Shown in pieces: positions 1-9,676 of a DNA stretch of 23,536 bases. A program made the translations under genes and the position numbers. The notes below the pieces were generated by a model. It made no database searches. It had not been told where the DNA came from and saw nothing but the letters and a program-made list of their open reading frames with translations. The number at the start of each line of letters is the position of its first letter. Positions within the stretch are counted from its first letter, which is position 1. The stretch spans positions 1 through 23,536 of the forward strand of contig RBZT01000804.1 in assembly GCA_003693705.1 (NCBI GenBank), given 5' to 3'. Source of the stretch: Polymyxa betae. Its lineage: Eukaryota > Endomyxa > Phytomyxea > Plasmodiophorida > Plasmodiophoridae.

Positions 1-271
1 GAGACGAGATGAGAAACGTATGAATTTTGGAGTTGATCGGAATGGTTGCGTGGAGGCGCTCCTCGCCATTCATAGTAGGGAGACGAGGGGACCCGCGCAG
101 TCCGTGACAGTTAGGGCTCTTCCCCTATAGGAATCGTCAGCAGGGGCGTAGCCCTCTGCGCAGCCCCTCAGGAAGGGCCAGTACGACTGCCTGGTGGTCG
201 GCTGGGCGGCTGCGAGTACTGTCATGCTCAATGGGCATGACATGTGGGAGTAAAACATGTAAAGGACCAGC
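1..271. other. Left edge without a supported gene
   Basis: No convincing gene was seen here. A minus-strand open frame (70-399) overlaps the start of the plus-strand frame at 272-847, but neither shows a recognisable motif. The sequence around 145-175 has CTGCGCAGCCCC-like words resembling the LTR upstream repeats found further right, so this edge may also be transposon-derived. Confidence 0.3.
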
Positions 272-847
272 ATGTTGAAGAGTGCGATCGACCCCAAGCT
301 CGTGGAAGGACGTTCAAGGACCATATCATCCAGTAATGATCTCAAGTTGGTCAGTACATCCTTACAGCAGGCACAGACTCGTGAAGCAATCGAGACCATG
401 TATCCTCCAGACGATCCTAATATGTACTACAGAGTTCCAGCAAGCGCTGACGTCGCTTTATTCAGAAACGACCAGTCATCAGCAAGAGACAAGAGCGCTG
501 TGCTGGGCGAGGTCATCCTAATGTTGGTTCTGTTACATGCACTTCCGGAGAACCCCTTCCCTGAAGCCGAGCTTGAATTCAGTCTACGAGGTTGGCTAAA
601 CCAATGTCGAGAGGCTCATGATTCTCCAACGCATTATAATCGTTTTCTCAAGTCCCTTATCGATGGCTGTGTGTCAGAGCCATGTCTGCGCAGCCCCCGT
701 TGGCGCAGCCCGCATACAGGCCGCGCGCAGTTTGTCAGAGCCATGTCTGCGCAGCTGTGTAAGCTCCAGCCTTTTGATAGTCGCAGAAATAGAACTCTGC
801 TTTATATTCATCTCTTGAAGTCTTTAAATATTCATTTCGGAGCCTGA
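272..847 (+). CDS. Unrecognised 191-aa open frame ending in repeat-derived sequence
   Basis: An ATG-led frame of 191 residues follows an in-frame TAA at 260-262. I do not recognise it. Residues 1-130 look like a mixed helical protein, with a short hydrophobic stretch (VILMLVLLHALPENPF). From about residue 134 the frame runs through the 61-bp repeat that also forms the start of the LTR at 956, so the C-terminal third is repeat-derived. Either a real gene has taken in repeat sequence, or the frame is fortuitous. No intron signals or homology support it, and an antisense frame is also open over its first 130 nt. Confidence 0.22.
   Translation: MLKSAIDPKLVEGRSRTISSSNDLKLVSTSLQQAQTREAIETMYPPDDPNMYYRVPASADVALFRNDQSSARDKSAVLGEVILMLVLLHALPENPFPEAELEFSLRGWLNQCREAHDSPTHYNRFLKSLIDGCVSEPCLRSPRWRSPHTGRAQFVRAMSAQLCKLQPFDSRRNRTLLYIHLLKSLNIHFGA
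672..754 (+). repeat. 61-bp tandem repeat related to the LTR start, copy set 1
   Basis: The word TGTCAGAGCCATGTCTGCGC starts at 672 and again at 733, a 61-bp period. The unit also contains CCCCCGTTGGCGCAGCCCGC and ends with GGCCGCGCGCAGTT. The same unit recurs at 902-1005, where it runs into the LTR. It reads as an amplified or displaced piece of the LTR upstream region. Confidence 0.75.
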
Positions 848-901
848 AGTTCATCGGCCAAATAGTTCATGTTGTTGAGTCGCGCTACGCCAGTCCACAC
901 A

Positions 902-1005
902 GCAGCCCCCGTTGGCGCAGCCCGCTTACAGGCCGCGCGCAGTTTGTCAGAGCCATGTCTGCGCAGCTCCCGTTGGCGCAGCCCTCACACAGGCCGCGCG
1001 CGGTT
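902..1005 (+). repeat. 61-bp tandem repeat at the start of the LTR, copy set 2
   Basis: There are two units: CCCCCGTTGGCGCAG at 906 and CTCCCGTTGGCGCAG at 967, again 61 bp apart. The second unit lies inside the LTR proposed at 956-1245. LTR upstream regions often carry such enhancer-like duplications; whether these have any activity is unknown. Confidence 0.75.
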
Positions 1006-1245
1006 CATGGTAAGTCTGGCGCAACCCTGGCAAAGTAACAGTCGACAGAGCGACTGGAGCGTCGCTCGACGCCCCACTGTAACCGCATTGTGGTCAAGTT
1101 CGCCGCCGCCCCGCAGTCGCTACTTAAGCGTGCCCGGCATGCATTTAAATTCATACTTGTAATTACCTTATAAAAGTAACATCAATCCTTCCAGCTCCTG
1201 CCTCGTTGAGTTCTGCCTCGCCCTCGTTCGTCCTTGACACTGTGA
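956..1245 (+). mobile_element. LTR of a retrotransposon (copy A)
   Basis: About 290 bp align along their length with the reverse strand of 16818-17124. Shared landmarks in order: a TG start followed by CGCAGC; GGCGCAGCCCTCA; a 22-nt GC-rich hairpin (1055-1076; 10-nt arms, one mismatch); a TTAAGCGTGCC box at about 1123 that may be the TATA region; CATACTTG.AATTAC; CCAGCTC.(C)GCC; and a CTGTGA end. The copies are well diverged and the edges are estimates. TGGGGCGAAGTCC directly after the end could be a tRNA primer-binding site, but no tRNA was matched. If this is a 5' LTR, the internal region should start near 1246. Confidence 0.65.
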
Positions 1246-1706
1246 TGGGGCGAAGTCCTCTCATGGCAATGGCGGCCATACAAATTCCAGTCTTAGTTCA
1301 GAATTTAATCAACGTATGCTTGCTGTTAAAGGCACTGCGGATCACTACCGATCGTGGTCGAGCGAACAGCAGGCCGAGGCGCAAGCACTCATGTCTGAAT
1401 ACCAAGGATCGCTTCTTGGTCACACAAAAGTGGGAAGCCGTCATTGAGGGGTCCCTTCCTTCGGAAACCCAACCTGCACCATGCATTAGATCCTCTGTGA
1501 ATATGAGCTTTGACGACGATTTCGATGAGACAGTAGTGACTACCGATCGTCGCAAGGCAGGAAGAGGATCATTCCAAAACTCGAGCTACGTCACCGTCAA
1601 CTACGCTACTTTCTACCGTACGCAATTAATACAGACTCATTCTATTTTATTGTCTCCATCTGTGATCGCCTATCTCGTACCTCAGATCGGCACACGGTGC
1701 GGATAA
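1244..1706 (+). pseudogene. Possible gag-region debris behind the LTR
   Basis: Two plus-strand frames are open here. One runs 67 codons (1244-1444) before a TGA at 1445-1447 and is hydrophilic, rich in Ser, Gln and Glu (it includes SEFNQRMLAVKGTADHYRSW). The other (1206-1706, no ATG at its first codon) has an acidic patch MSFDDDFDET. Position directly after an LTR suggests the 5' part of a retroelement, but no zinc knuckle, protease or polymerase motif was found. The assignment rests on context only. Confidence 0.2.
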
Positions 1707-1854
1707 ACTATTCTAAACAATTATCCTCGACGTGATTATTGCGAATAATATTTAATGGGCGTCTTATCTTCACCGTTGACGATATCGAGATCGTCGCACA
1801 TTTGCTGAAAAGTATTATTATCTTCAGCAAGTAGCGTTTCCCAATTTCGGAAGA

Positions 1855-2260
1855 TTATAAACTAGATAGGTGAGCATAGCATAGAAATCTTCGCATGAAA
1901 TCTTCTCCATTCGACAGATTATAGAAATGGAAGCGGATCGCTCTAACTAATCTGTAGTCGATACTGCGGATATGTGCAGCAGAAATAATTGTGGCTTGCA
2001 GTTTGCTGCAAGTGATACTCCTCCGGATCTTCGGGAATGTATTCAGAATAACGTTCTCGACGATACTCTTTTCAAGCTTGTCGACAGAATTCAGGATACA
2101 GTATATCTTGATAAGGGGCCGTCCTAGGTCGATCGCAATATTGATCGAGAGGATGTGGATATAGAATGTCGACATCCTCATCATCTACGTTATCCAGTGC
2201 TCTGACTCCGGCGTTGCTGAGATGGCACAACGGAATGGCAGCAATAGAAACTATCAATGA
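1855..2260 (+). other. Unassigned stretch with overlapping broken frames
   Basis: From about 1890 to 2200 a plus frame reads as plausible protein (MCSRNNCGLQFAASDTPPD, then NNVLDDTLFKLVDRIQDTVY) but contains two or more stops. The minus strand is also open for 109 codons (2184-1855). Nothing was recognised on either strand. It may be a dead gene or retroelement fragment. Confidence 0.18.
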
Positions 2261-2399
2261 ACGATGTGAGTTCAGCCGGGAGATCAGTAGAATAGTTCAA
2301 TTTTTACATACTGTAAGAATAAAATTTTGTATTGGTTACGATAGTTACAGTTTTGAAATTTCTAAATCCCGCAGTGACATTTGATAGTACCATGGATGG

Positions 2400-3140
2400 G
2401 AGGGTCCAAGGGGTACCTTTCTTTGGGTCCGGGACCTTTTAGGGTTGGGTTTATTTCAGCACTGGGGAAAGATTAATGGGATTAATATCATTCAGAGGCA
2501 GGAAGAAGTATAAAGCGGCGATAGATGAGCCTATTGCGAATTTCGCTGGTGGCAATGATGGAATTTAGTGGAAATTTTTTACGGTTTTGGTGAATTTTAT
2601 GCCGATGTTGATTTCGCAGGCGAATAAGAGACACGCCGCTTAGTATCCGGCTCCGAGTTCATTGTCACCGGCCTCATATTCTGTAGCAGTAAACGGCAAA
2701 CTTGTGTTTCCTAAGAGCAGCGCAGAAGCCGAATGCATTTCTGCGTCTTCGGCATGTGAAGAGCTGCTCTGATGTCGTCGTTTGCTGAATGATATTAGCC
2801 TCTCAAAATCGTGAATTCACACTCCTTTTAGTCCAGCTTTGAGTACTTCCAACTGGTAGCTTCAATCAGTAATATGCAGAAGAAAGAGAAGAAAGCAGCC
2901 CGAATCAGTTGAGCTACAATCTTGACTTAATATTTGTTATAGTTGGTTTCGTTACTACCAATGATCAAAAGGACGACAGAACTCAGGAATTCCTGGAATT
3001 ATAACTCGAAGTTTATTACTGTGGCAACTTCCAAGATCGGAGCTGTCATGAGTTCTCACCTGAGAGCTCCTCAAAGACTGAGAAATCAATTTATAATGAG
3101 CATCTGCCCATTCCAACTGGAATCTCGCTAAGAATAGCTG
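2400..3140. other. About 740 bp with no supported gene
   Basis: Only short frames occur. A word at about 2420-2450 (GGGACCTTTTAGGGTTGGG) resembles the sequence that flanks the LINE end near 20640-20665, including a telomere-like TTTAGGG. Nothing else was recognised. Confidence 0.4.
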
Positions 3141-3144
3141 TAGC

Positions 3145-3162
3145 TTAGGGTTTTAGGGTTTT
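3145..3162 (+). repeat. Interstitial telomere-like repeat
   Basis: TTAGGGTTTTAGGGTTTT: two TTAGGG cores spaced as in a TTTTAGGG repeat. It has the same orientation as the tracts at 3644, 11640 and 20629. Confidence 0.7.
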
Positions 3163-3177
3163 CATACACTGGGAGCA

Positions 3178-3563
3178 TGAGGCCATTTTTTGATTATTTT
3201 GGGTCAGAAGAGGCCATTTCTAGTTTGTAAACGAAAACTGCGTCCACGAAGATTAGGCCATTTAGGATTTTGAGGCCGAGTTCCGCGGCTCTGAGAGATT
3301 CAAGCTTGATGCTGAAGAACATTTACTTGAGTTTGAACTTCAAGAGGAAGGAAATTTAATTGGGAATTTGGATGGAGAATTCATTGACGAAGTCCTGCAG
3401 ATGAAGTGGAAGAAATCTCAAATGAAGTTGAAGAGGATGAAGCAATCCAAGAACCAAAATGAAATCGGTCGTCCTGGGCACAACAGATGGTAACTGACCT
3501 AATCGCTTTTGCAAAAGCCAATTCGCTCTCAGAGAAGAATTTGGCTTGTTGGGTCATGGTATA
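3178..3563 (+). pseudogene. Stop- and frameshift-broken acidic protein fragment
   Basis: A plus frame reads DFEAEFRGSERFKLDAEEHL and on to GNLDGEFIDE (about 3268-3393). After a shift it continues in another frame with EVEEISNEVEEDEAIQEPK, a TGA, then SWAQQMVTDLIAFAKANSLS, ending in TAA at about 3563. Upstream codons in the first frame hold several stops. The acidic, helix-prone composition carried across a frameshift suggests a decayed coding sequence rather than chance. I do not recognise the family. Confidence 0.38.
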
Positions 3564-4501
3564 ACTCGTCTTTTAAATAGACATCTATTAGTCAAAACTT
3601 CCAATAATTTGCTAAATACTTCCTCTGTTCGCTCGACTGAGTCTAGGGTTTTGAGTTAGGGTATTCCATATAAGGTACACCGACTCTAAAGTATACAAAA
3701 ACAAAATATTCTGAAGCAAAACAGGGTATACCTTATTTGGAGGTCCACGGCGTTAGGCAGGCTGCCGGATGCGGCCTGGATGATGACGTTGATCTGCATT
3801 ATGCGCCTTAGCATACGAAGCTCATTTGAGAAAGCGACACCATTGACGAACTGGCAACAAAAGGCAGCTGAAGGCGGCGATTATCTCGATAAGCATGCTG
3901 AATTTACGCCATCGTACCGACTGTATTAAAGATGCTGTGCAGAACAGAAACTGGATATCGATCTGTCCGGTAACATGAAGTGCAGCACAATAGACCGGGA
4001 ATACCCGACACGAGCTCATTTATTCTCGGGGAATTAAGTCATCACAGAGGTAAGGATCTCAAGTTTCCTGATGATTAAGTCAATTCACTTATTAATAGGA
4101 TGGTGCACTCGACACACGTTAGGGAGCGCTTATCCCAACCTGGTGGGGATAGAAGAGTCCGATACATGCAGGCATTGACAAATTGACATAGAAACATCAG
4201 CTCTTAAATGCTGAACGGACTTTGAAAATGAATTGTGTCGATCGTCAATCTACAACAACCAAAATGTACGCAATTTTCACAGAGCAATACAGTTGCTTTT
4301 TATGACAAAAGTTACCATGAAAGCGAAAAGATGCGGGGGCTATATATTGTATGAGCTGGAATATAAGCAAGCTGGGTGACCCAGTAAGGGTTTGCTAAGC
4401 GAGTAACGTATACTACTATATAGGTTCGAGTCTCTGTTGGATTGGGCGGGTAACTCCAACCTATTGGTCTTCTGTTCTGTTAATTTGCAAAAGGCGTCAT
4501 C
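3564..4501. other. Intergenic stretch, nothing supported
   Basis: Only short frames occur on both strands. A second telomere-like tract lies at 3644-3661. GGTTCGAGTCTC at about 4423 recalls a tRNA B box, but no tRNA fold could be made around it. The right end is the 3' flank of the coiled-coil gene. Confidence 0.4.
3644..3661 (+). repeat. Degenerate interstitial telomere-like repeat
   Basis: TAGGGTTTTGAGTTAGGG: two TAGGG cores separated by a diverged unit, in the same orientation as the other tracts in the window. Confidence 0.55.
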
Positions 4502-4507
4502 TTTATT
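4502..4507 (-). promoter_or_regulatory. Poly(A) signal of the coiled-coil gene
   Basis: AATAAA on the minus strand, about 20 nt past the TAA that ends the coiled-coil frame at 4528. The closeness implies a very short 3' UTR. Confidence 0.55.
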
Positions 4508-4527
4508 ACGAATTTCGGCTACCACAG

Positions 4528-7500
4528 TTATGTCCTGGGTAACGGGCTAACACGACGCGGCCGCACAGGCCCGGATCCGCCCGTGCGGAACCCGGCCTGG
4601 CTGTTGACGTCGACGACCGAGGCCGAGCGCAGGACTTGGGTAACGGGGGGCGGCCCCGGGGTCCGACGAGCCGCCACGGCGCCGCCGCCTGACGTGGCCG
4701 GACAGTATTTGCCCGCCAGGCCCTGGTCCCGGTTCTGCAGCTCGAGCTTATAGAAGCGGATCTCATTGGCCAACTGTTCGGCAGCGGATTCGGTGCGGGA
4801 GGCCTCTACCTCGAGCTCACGGATTCGTTCGCGGTCCTCGGTTCGTGCGTCCTTCTCGCCGTGTACCGCCTCCAGCCTGAGCGCCACGCAAAACATCAGC
4901 CAAACTTGATACATGAGATCGGCCATCGCGAAGGCAATTTGCAAACAGTAGAAAATTTACAAAGACAATCGCGATTACAAAATTCAAAACAATGAAGAGT
5001 TTTGCAATTTTTGTTTTTTTCAGAAAAAATCAAGAAATATAATTTTGGTCGGAAAAACAGCTTAACGACTTTTCCTGCAGTTTGCGGAGTTTTCGTGCAC
5101 CACGACTGCGTTCTCGGTCGAGTGCGTGCCCCTGCTGCTCGATGACTTCGGACAGGTCGCGATTCCTGCGCTCGAAGTCCGCCAGACGTGTGCGGGCGTG
5201 TTGTTCGGCCTCCGTCAGGGCGCGTTCATGGTCGCGCTGCGCCCGATCTCGTTCTGGGCACGAAAATCAGTCCGCAATTGGCAATGTGCAGCGATCACGT
5301 TACCGGCATGGGCCTGGGCCAGCTCGACCTGTCGCGAGTCCAATTGTAATTGTAACGTGTTTCGTTCGCGTTCCAGGACGGCGTACTGCGCGCGACAATC
5401 TGCCAAGATGCGTTCGCGTTCGGACTGAAATTCGGACTTCAACGTTTCAATCTGCTCCGTGACAGCGTAGAGTTCGCCCTGGGCCGTGGCGCGCTCCGAT
5501 TGTAACAGCTCGGTAGTGTCAGTGGCATGACGCTCACGGAGTTGACGAAGTTCGGCCTCGTGCACCTCCCGAGCCCGTTCCAATTGATCCTGGAAACGTT
5601 ACATTCAGCGTGCGAAAAGTGAACAATGCCGCTGCCAGGCGGACCTGTGCCATTTGCGTTACCGCCCGAGTCGCATCCTCGGACGCCGTCAGTAACGAAG
5701 AGCGTAGTTCCGACAATCGCTGCTCTAAAACTTTCTTAGCGCGGGCTTCGGCTTCAACAACAGCTTTTTCCGCACTAAGAACAAAGTTAGGGCAAGTAAC
5801 GTAAATCATTGAAACGTTACTCGGTCTGGCTTTGCAGGCAAGCGGCACGGCATTGAGCACGGACTTTCTCCAGGTCGGTCTCGACCTCGACCTGGGCCGC
5901 GTGTAAGTCCCGTTCGTAACGTTGCTGTGCGTCCGCGGCATCCGCAAGTGCGCGATCCAACTGCGTCATAGTGCGCTCATGCAGAGCCCGACTCGACTGC
6001 AGATCCGCCTCCAGACGCCGAACGGACTCCGCCATCTGTTCCCGGGCCTATAACAATGTTAACGATACATCATGTCGTTACCAATCACGTTACTTGTAAC
6101 GATTCGTTCTGGAGCTGTGCCAGTCGCGCATTAAGTTCATCAACGATGGCGCAGTGATCACGTTCGCAACGTTGCACCTGCACCTGGAACAGTTCCCGTT
6201 CGGCCTCACGAACTGCACATACGGCCTCCGCCAGGCGCTGCTGGGCGTCGACCTTGTGCGCCTCCAACGCATCCACAGCGGAGGCAAACTTGGCCCGGAG
6301 CTCGGCCTCGTCGGCCTTGGCACGGTTCAACTGACCACGGAGTTCGGCCAAACCCGTCCGCATCCGTTCATGTTCGGACAGAGACCGCGCACGCTCCTCG
6401 GACCACGCCTGCCGCTCCGACATGAATTTCGTCTCGCAATCTACATCGAACACGTTACCAAAACAACACCCTGTAACGTTGCCACATTGTCGGACCTCGG
6501 AGGCAGCGATCCAGCGCCTCTTGTAGAGTCCGCGGATCACATTGATGCTGCAGATCACGGACTTTCGTCTCCAAGTCCGCAGCCCGCTGCTCGGCCTCGG
6601 CCACAAACAGCTCGTGCTGTTCCCGTGACTGCTGAAGCTCGGAGGCATGTGCGCGTTCCAGCTGGGCTTCCGCCTCCTTTTGTTGCTGCCGCATGTCCTC
6701 GAAACGGCGGTCGTACTCGCCCTCGCGCCTCTCGATCCACAAGGACTGCTCCTGATCGAGCTCGGCGCGTAATGACTCGAGACGTTCCAGCCAGAGATGT
6801 TCGCTACGGACTTGCGCACGCCGTAGCTGGTCGGTCTCACGGCGTTCCTCGCCGAGACGGCGCTCAGACTGTTGGAGCGAGCGTTCCAGGTCACGGACTC
6901 GGCCACGCATCGATTGGAGTTCGTCGTCGGCGTCGTCGCGTTCGTCCAGCTGCGCTTGTAGCGTGCCTATGTTGGACTGTAATCTGCGGACTCTACGTTC
7001 GGTCTAATCAAAAGGCCGTGAATGTGTTGAGATGGACCTGACATACCGATGCTCGGCCGCCTGGCTGCGCGCCACCGCATCGGTGGCTACGTCGCGTAAC
7101 GCTATCATAAGACCACGCTGTTCCCGAATGTAACGTAATTGTGTGTCGTCACGTTCCCAGTAACGTTGCAGCGCTGCGATCGAGTCACGTTTCGCCTGTT
7201 CGTTCAGCTCCATATCCGCCTGTAACTGGCGGTAATGTTTTGCCATGAGCATATCGGCATCGGACATCTCCGTGACAGTTCGTGGTAACATGACAACAGC
7301 CGATCGCTTTTTGACAACTCGCGACATGTGACGTTGCAGTATGGCAGCGTACAGAGACATTTGTTCCCTTTCGCGATCTCGCTCCGATTGCGCTTCGAAC
7401 AACAGAGACTGGAACGATGTCACACAAACACCGTGATTGAAACGTAGATGTCACGATACCTGAAACCGTTCCGCATCCGGATCCGGCCCGGAAACAACCG

Positions 7501-7696
7501 AGACGATTCGCGGCATGGTCCGTGACTGGATCTGTTCCAGGCGGCGTGCGAACGCCACCTTCACCTGACGGACATCACGTTTCAGCTGCGACAGACAAGC
7601 AGCGATGCCGCGCTGGCCCTCGGGTCGGAGGTTGTCCAGCGCATGCAGGGCTGCGCGCAACTCGTCGAACGTCGTATCGGTGACGAGCGAGGTCAT
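4528..7696 (-). CDS. Large coiled-coil protein, 9 exons, 877 aa
   Basis: Exons (minus strand): 7696-7460, 7408-7043, 7003-6496, 6440-6094, 6047-5821, 5774-5645, 5589-5304, 5253-5070, 4876-4528. All junctions are GT-AG and in phase, giving 2634 nt; introns are 51, 39, 55, 46, 46, 55, 50 and 193 nt. The protein starts MTSLVTDTTFDELRAAL and is almost entirely charged heptad-like helix rich in Glu, Arg, Gln, Leu and Ala, without membrane segments or a catalytic motif. The final coil ends in ANEIRFYKLELQNRDQ, then a Gly/Pro/Arg-rich tail of about 80 residues (ARRTPGPPPVTQVLRSASVV). That last coil reminds me of the C-terminal block of FAM184-type coiled-coil proteins, a recollection I could not test. 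A cytoskeletal or centrosome/cilium scaffold is an inference from architecture. It lies 86 bp downstream of the E2F-like gene on the same strand. Donor sites vary (GTAACG three times; GTATCG, GTCAGG, GTCCGA, GTCCGC, GTCGTT once each). Confidence 0.88.
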
Positions 7697-7782
7697 CGAG
7701 TACGCCCCGAACGATCCTCACACCAATAAATATCCAGTACGACCTACTGACCGCGGAAGCGTATGATGATGATGATGGCTGT
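7697..7782 (-). promoter_or_regulatory. 86-bp gap between two same-strand genes
   Basis: This must hold the 3' end of the E2F-like transcript and the promoter and 5' UTR of the coiled-coil gene, unless both share one transcript. On the minus strand it contains a CAT trinucleotide run, TTCCGCGG (weakly E2F-site-like) and TATTTATTGG (possibly TATA-like). No AATAAA is seen on the minus strand. Confidence 0.4.
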
Positions 7783-9676
7783 TTAGTAGGGGTGGAAGCG
7801 GTCGCGGGCGGTCCGATCGAGCCAGGTGTCCAGTACGGCGCGGTAATGGTCGACGAGAGCGGATTGCGGGTTGGCGGAGAGCGTGGCGGCATCGAGTGAC
7901 AGAATGCGATCTAGATGAGATCGGGTGCTCGGGGTGTCTTTGACAAGGAGGATGGAGGCAGGAGGGCCTTGCTGAAATGATAGCGATGGGATCCCGTCTG
8001 GGTACGATTGGAATGCGGACTTCTTCGAGAGGAGTTCGTTGCCAGGCCTCGTCAGTCTACACAAACGAATCAGACGCGAAATCGAACAGCAGAAAGAACG
8101 AAAGGATCAAGACTAAAAACTGAATGAAATTTCCAGTCAACAAATAAAGAGCAAAATTTGGGAGATTTTGTAAAAAAGCAAAGTCGAAAATTATGGTTGG
8201 TACGATGGTGGCAAGTCAGGGGTCTGAAGATGTAAGCTAACAGGGGGCCGCATCGGAGTCGAGAAATTATCTGATGGATTCTGTGAAGGCGGTGGCTGCT
8301 GCTGAGGTGTATCGTCTTCGTCGGAGTCGTCCTGAAAGAAGCCATTTAAGATGCTGCGACGCAACGAAAGATGATGAGAAAAAATTCAGGTGGTGGAAAA
8401 GCAGATTGGAGATTGTCCAAAAATGAATAGAAATGTGTGACTACATAATTGAGACGATATGAATGCTTCTTGGAGATGCCGGACACTTTCTCCACCACGC
8501 CGAGCGCAACCAGCACGTTAACGACGTCGTATAAGCGGCGAATACCTAAGAGCGAGCATCAGACAGCGAGTTTATGGTACAGGCCAATGCAATAAATGCA
8601 AAAAGCAAGAAAGTGAATAATCAAAAGATGGAAGACAAAATCATGAAACAATTCAATCAGATCAAAAGAAGAGTTGGTGATAAACTATTGAATTTGGAAA
8701 ACAGATTCCGGAAAAAATGAAGAACTTTCAAATAGATTACAATTTTTATAGGCGGTCATCTGTTCCGAATCGTTACGGATTGGGAACAATGCGCGCGCGA
8801 ATTCCTCCAGCGTCGACATGTGCGTGTCCGACCAGAACAAGAATGCTATAAGAAAGTGAGAAATCAATGGTGGCAGCACGACCCGCGCCCGTTTACCGAG
8901 AAAACACATACAGAGGCGACCAAGAGAATACGTTTTGCGTTCGGGGCCGTTACAATCCGCCATTAAGGTCTGCAACGTTTTCAATAAAAAAAAACAGAAA
9001 ATCAATCCCCAAAAAATCGCAAGATGTTTTGGACATTGCCGAAAATTATGAAATTGAAAGTAATTCAAGAAAAAAGCTTTACGAACGGCCGTTAAGGAGG
9101 CGCTGATGGTTGCCGATTGTTCTCGAATCCGACGTAATGTTTGAGAGACATTCTTGGCCCCGTTGTAAACGTATGATGCCTTCTCTTTACGGGTTGTTGA
9201 TCCGATGTTCTCCACTAGGCGATGGATTCGTCAACAGTAGTACAGCGCTTGGTAAAGAGAAAAATTAAGATTTGCTTGATAAATCAAGAAAAAAACGAAG
9301 ACTGTCAATATCAATGAGCAAAGAAGCAGGAAAAGAGGGAGCGAAAAAAATTCAGGCTTCCATAATCATGAATGAAAATGATAAAAAAACATTACAGATA
9401 TTGACGATATCGTAGAGGCGTCTCCTCGGAATCCCCATTTCCTATCAGATAAGATTGGATCCAGCAGGCCGACTAGCCAGAGAAGAAAACCTTCGAGAAG
9501 ACGGTCAGATCGATAATCTGCACCGACTCCTGGACGCATTTTGCCAGGAACCGGGTCGTCAAGATCGCAAGCGACCGCTCCTTGCGTCGATACTTGCTGG
9601 ACGACGTCGACGGCCAGTCTTTCATGGGGCGGATGCTGCCGCCGGTCTCGTCCGACGCTGCCACCGGCCCATCCAT
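7783..9676 (-). CDS. Atypical E2F transcription factor with two DNA-binding domains
   Basis: Exons: 9676-9491, 9441-9396, 9214-9087, 8969-8897, 8845-8741, 8545-8445, 8331-8204, 8056-7783 (1041 nt, 346 aa). Introns are 49, 181, 117, 51, 195, 113 and 147 nt, all GT-AG and in phase. The third donor (GTTCGT) was chosen to keep the frame. The start is the first ATG after an in-frame TAG two codons upstream. Winged helix 1 (about residues 30-98) has RRKERSLAILTTRFL and the recognition helix IPRRRLYDIVNILENIG, followed by KASYVYNG. Winged helix 2 (about 130-213) has KTYSLGRLCMCFL, STLEEFARALF and IRRLYDVVNVLVALGVVEKV. RRxYD is the E2F/DP DNA-contact motif. Two tandem domains with no visible dimerisation, marked-box or pocket-binding region match E2F7/E2F8 of animals and DEL proteins of plants, which bind E2F sites without a DP partner and repress cell-cycle genes. 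The tail has an acidic-Gln-Pro linker (DDSDEDDTPQQQPPP). At 346 aa it is compact. Confidence 0.88.

Noticed and set aside
4380-4440. tRNA-like B box GGTTCGAGTCTC
   Set aside because: No pairing T-stem, no A box at the right distance and no acceptor stem.
5082-5462. Arg/Ser-rich plus-strand frame opposite the coiled-coil gene
   Set aside because: Composition is the reverse complement of Glu/Arg/Leu codons; it is a shadow of exons 7 and 8.
6154-7041. 295-codon plus-strand open frame
   Set aside because: Antisense shadow of coiled-coil exons 3 and 4; the minus-strand gene model is in phase throughout and explains the open reading.
8867-9106. 79-codon plus frame inside the E2F-like gene
   Set aside because: Antisense to exons 3-4 and intron 3; no motif.
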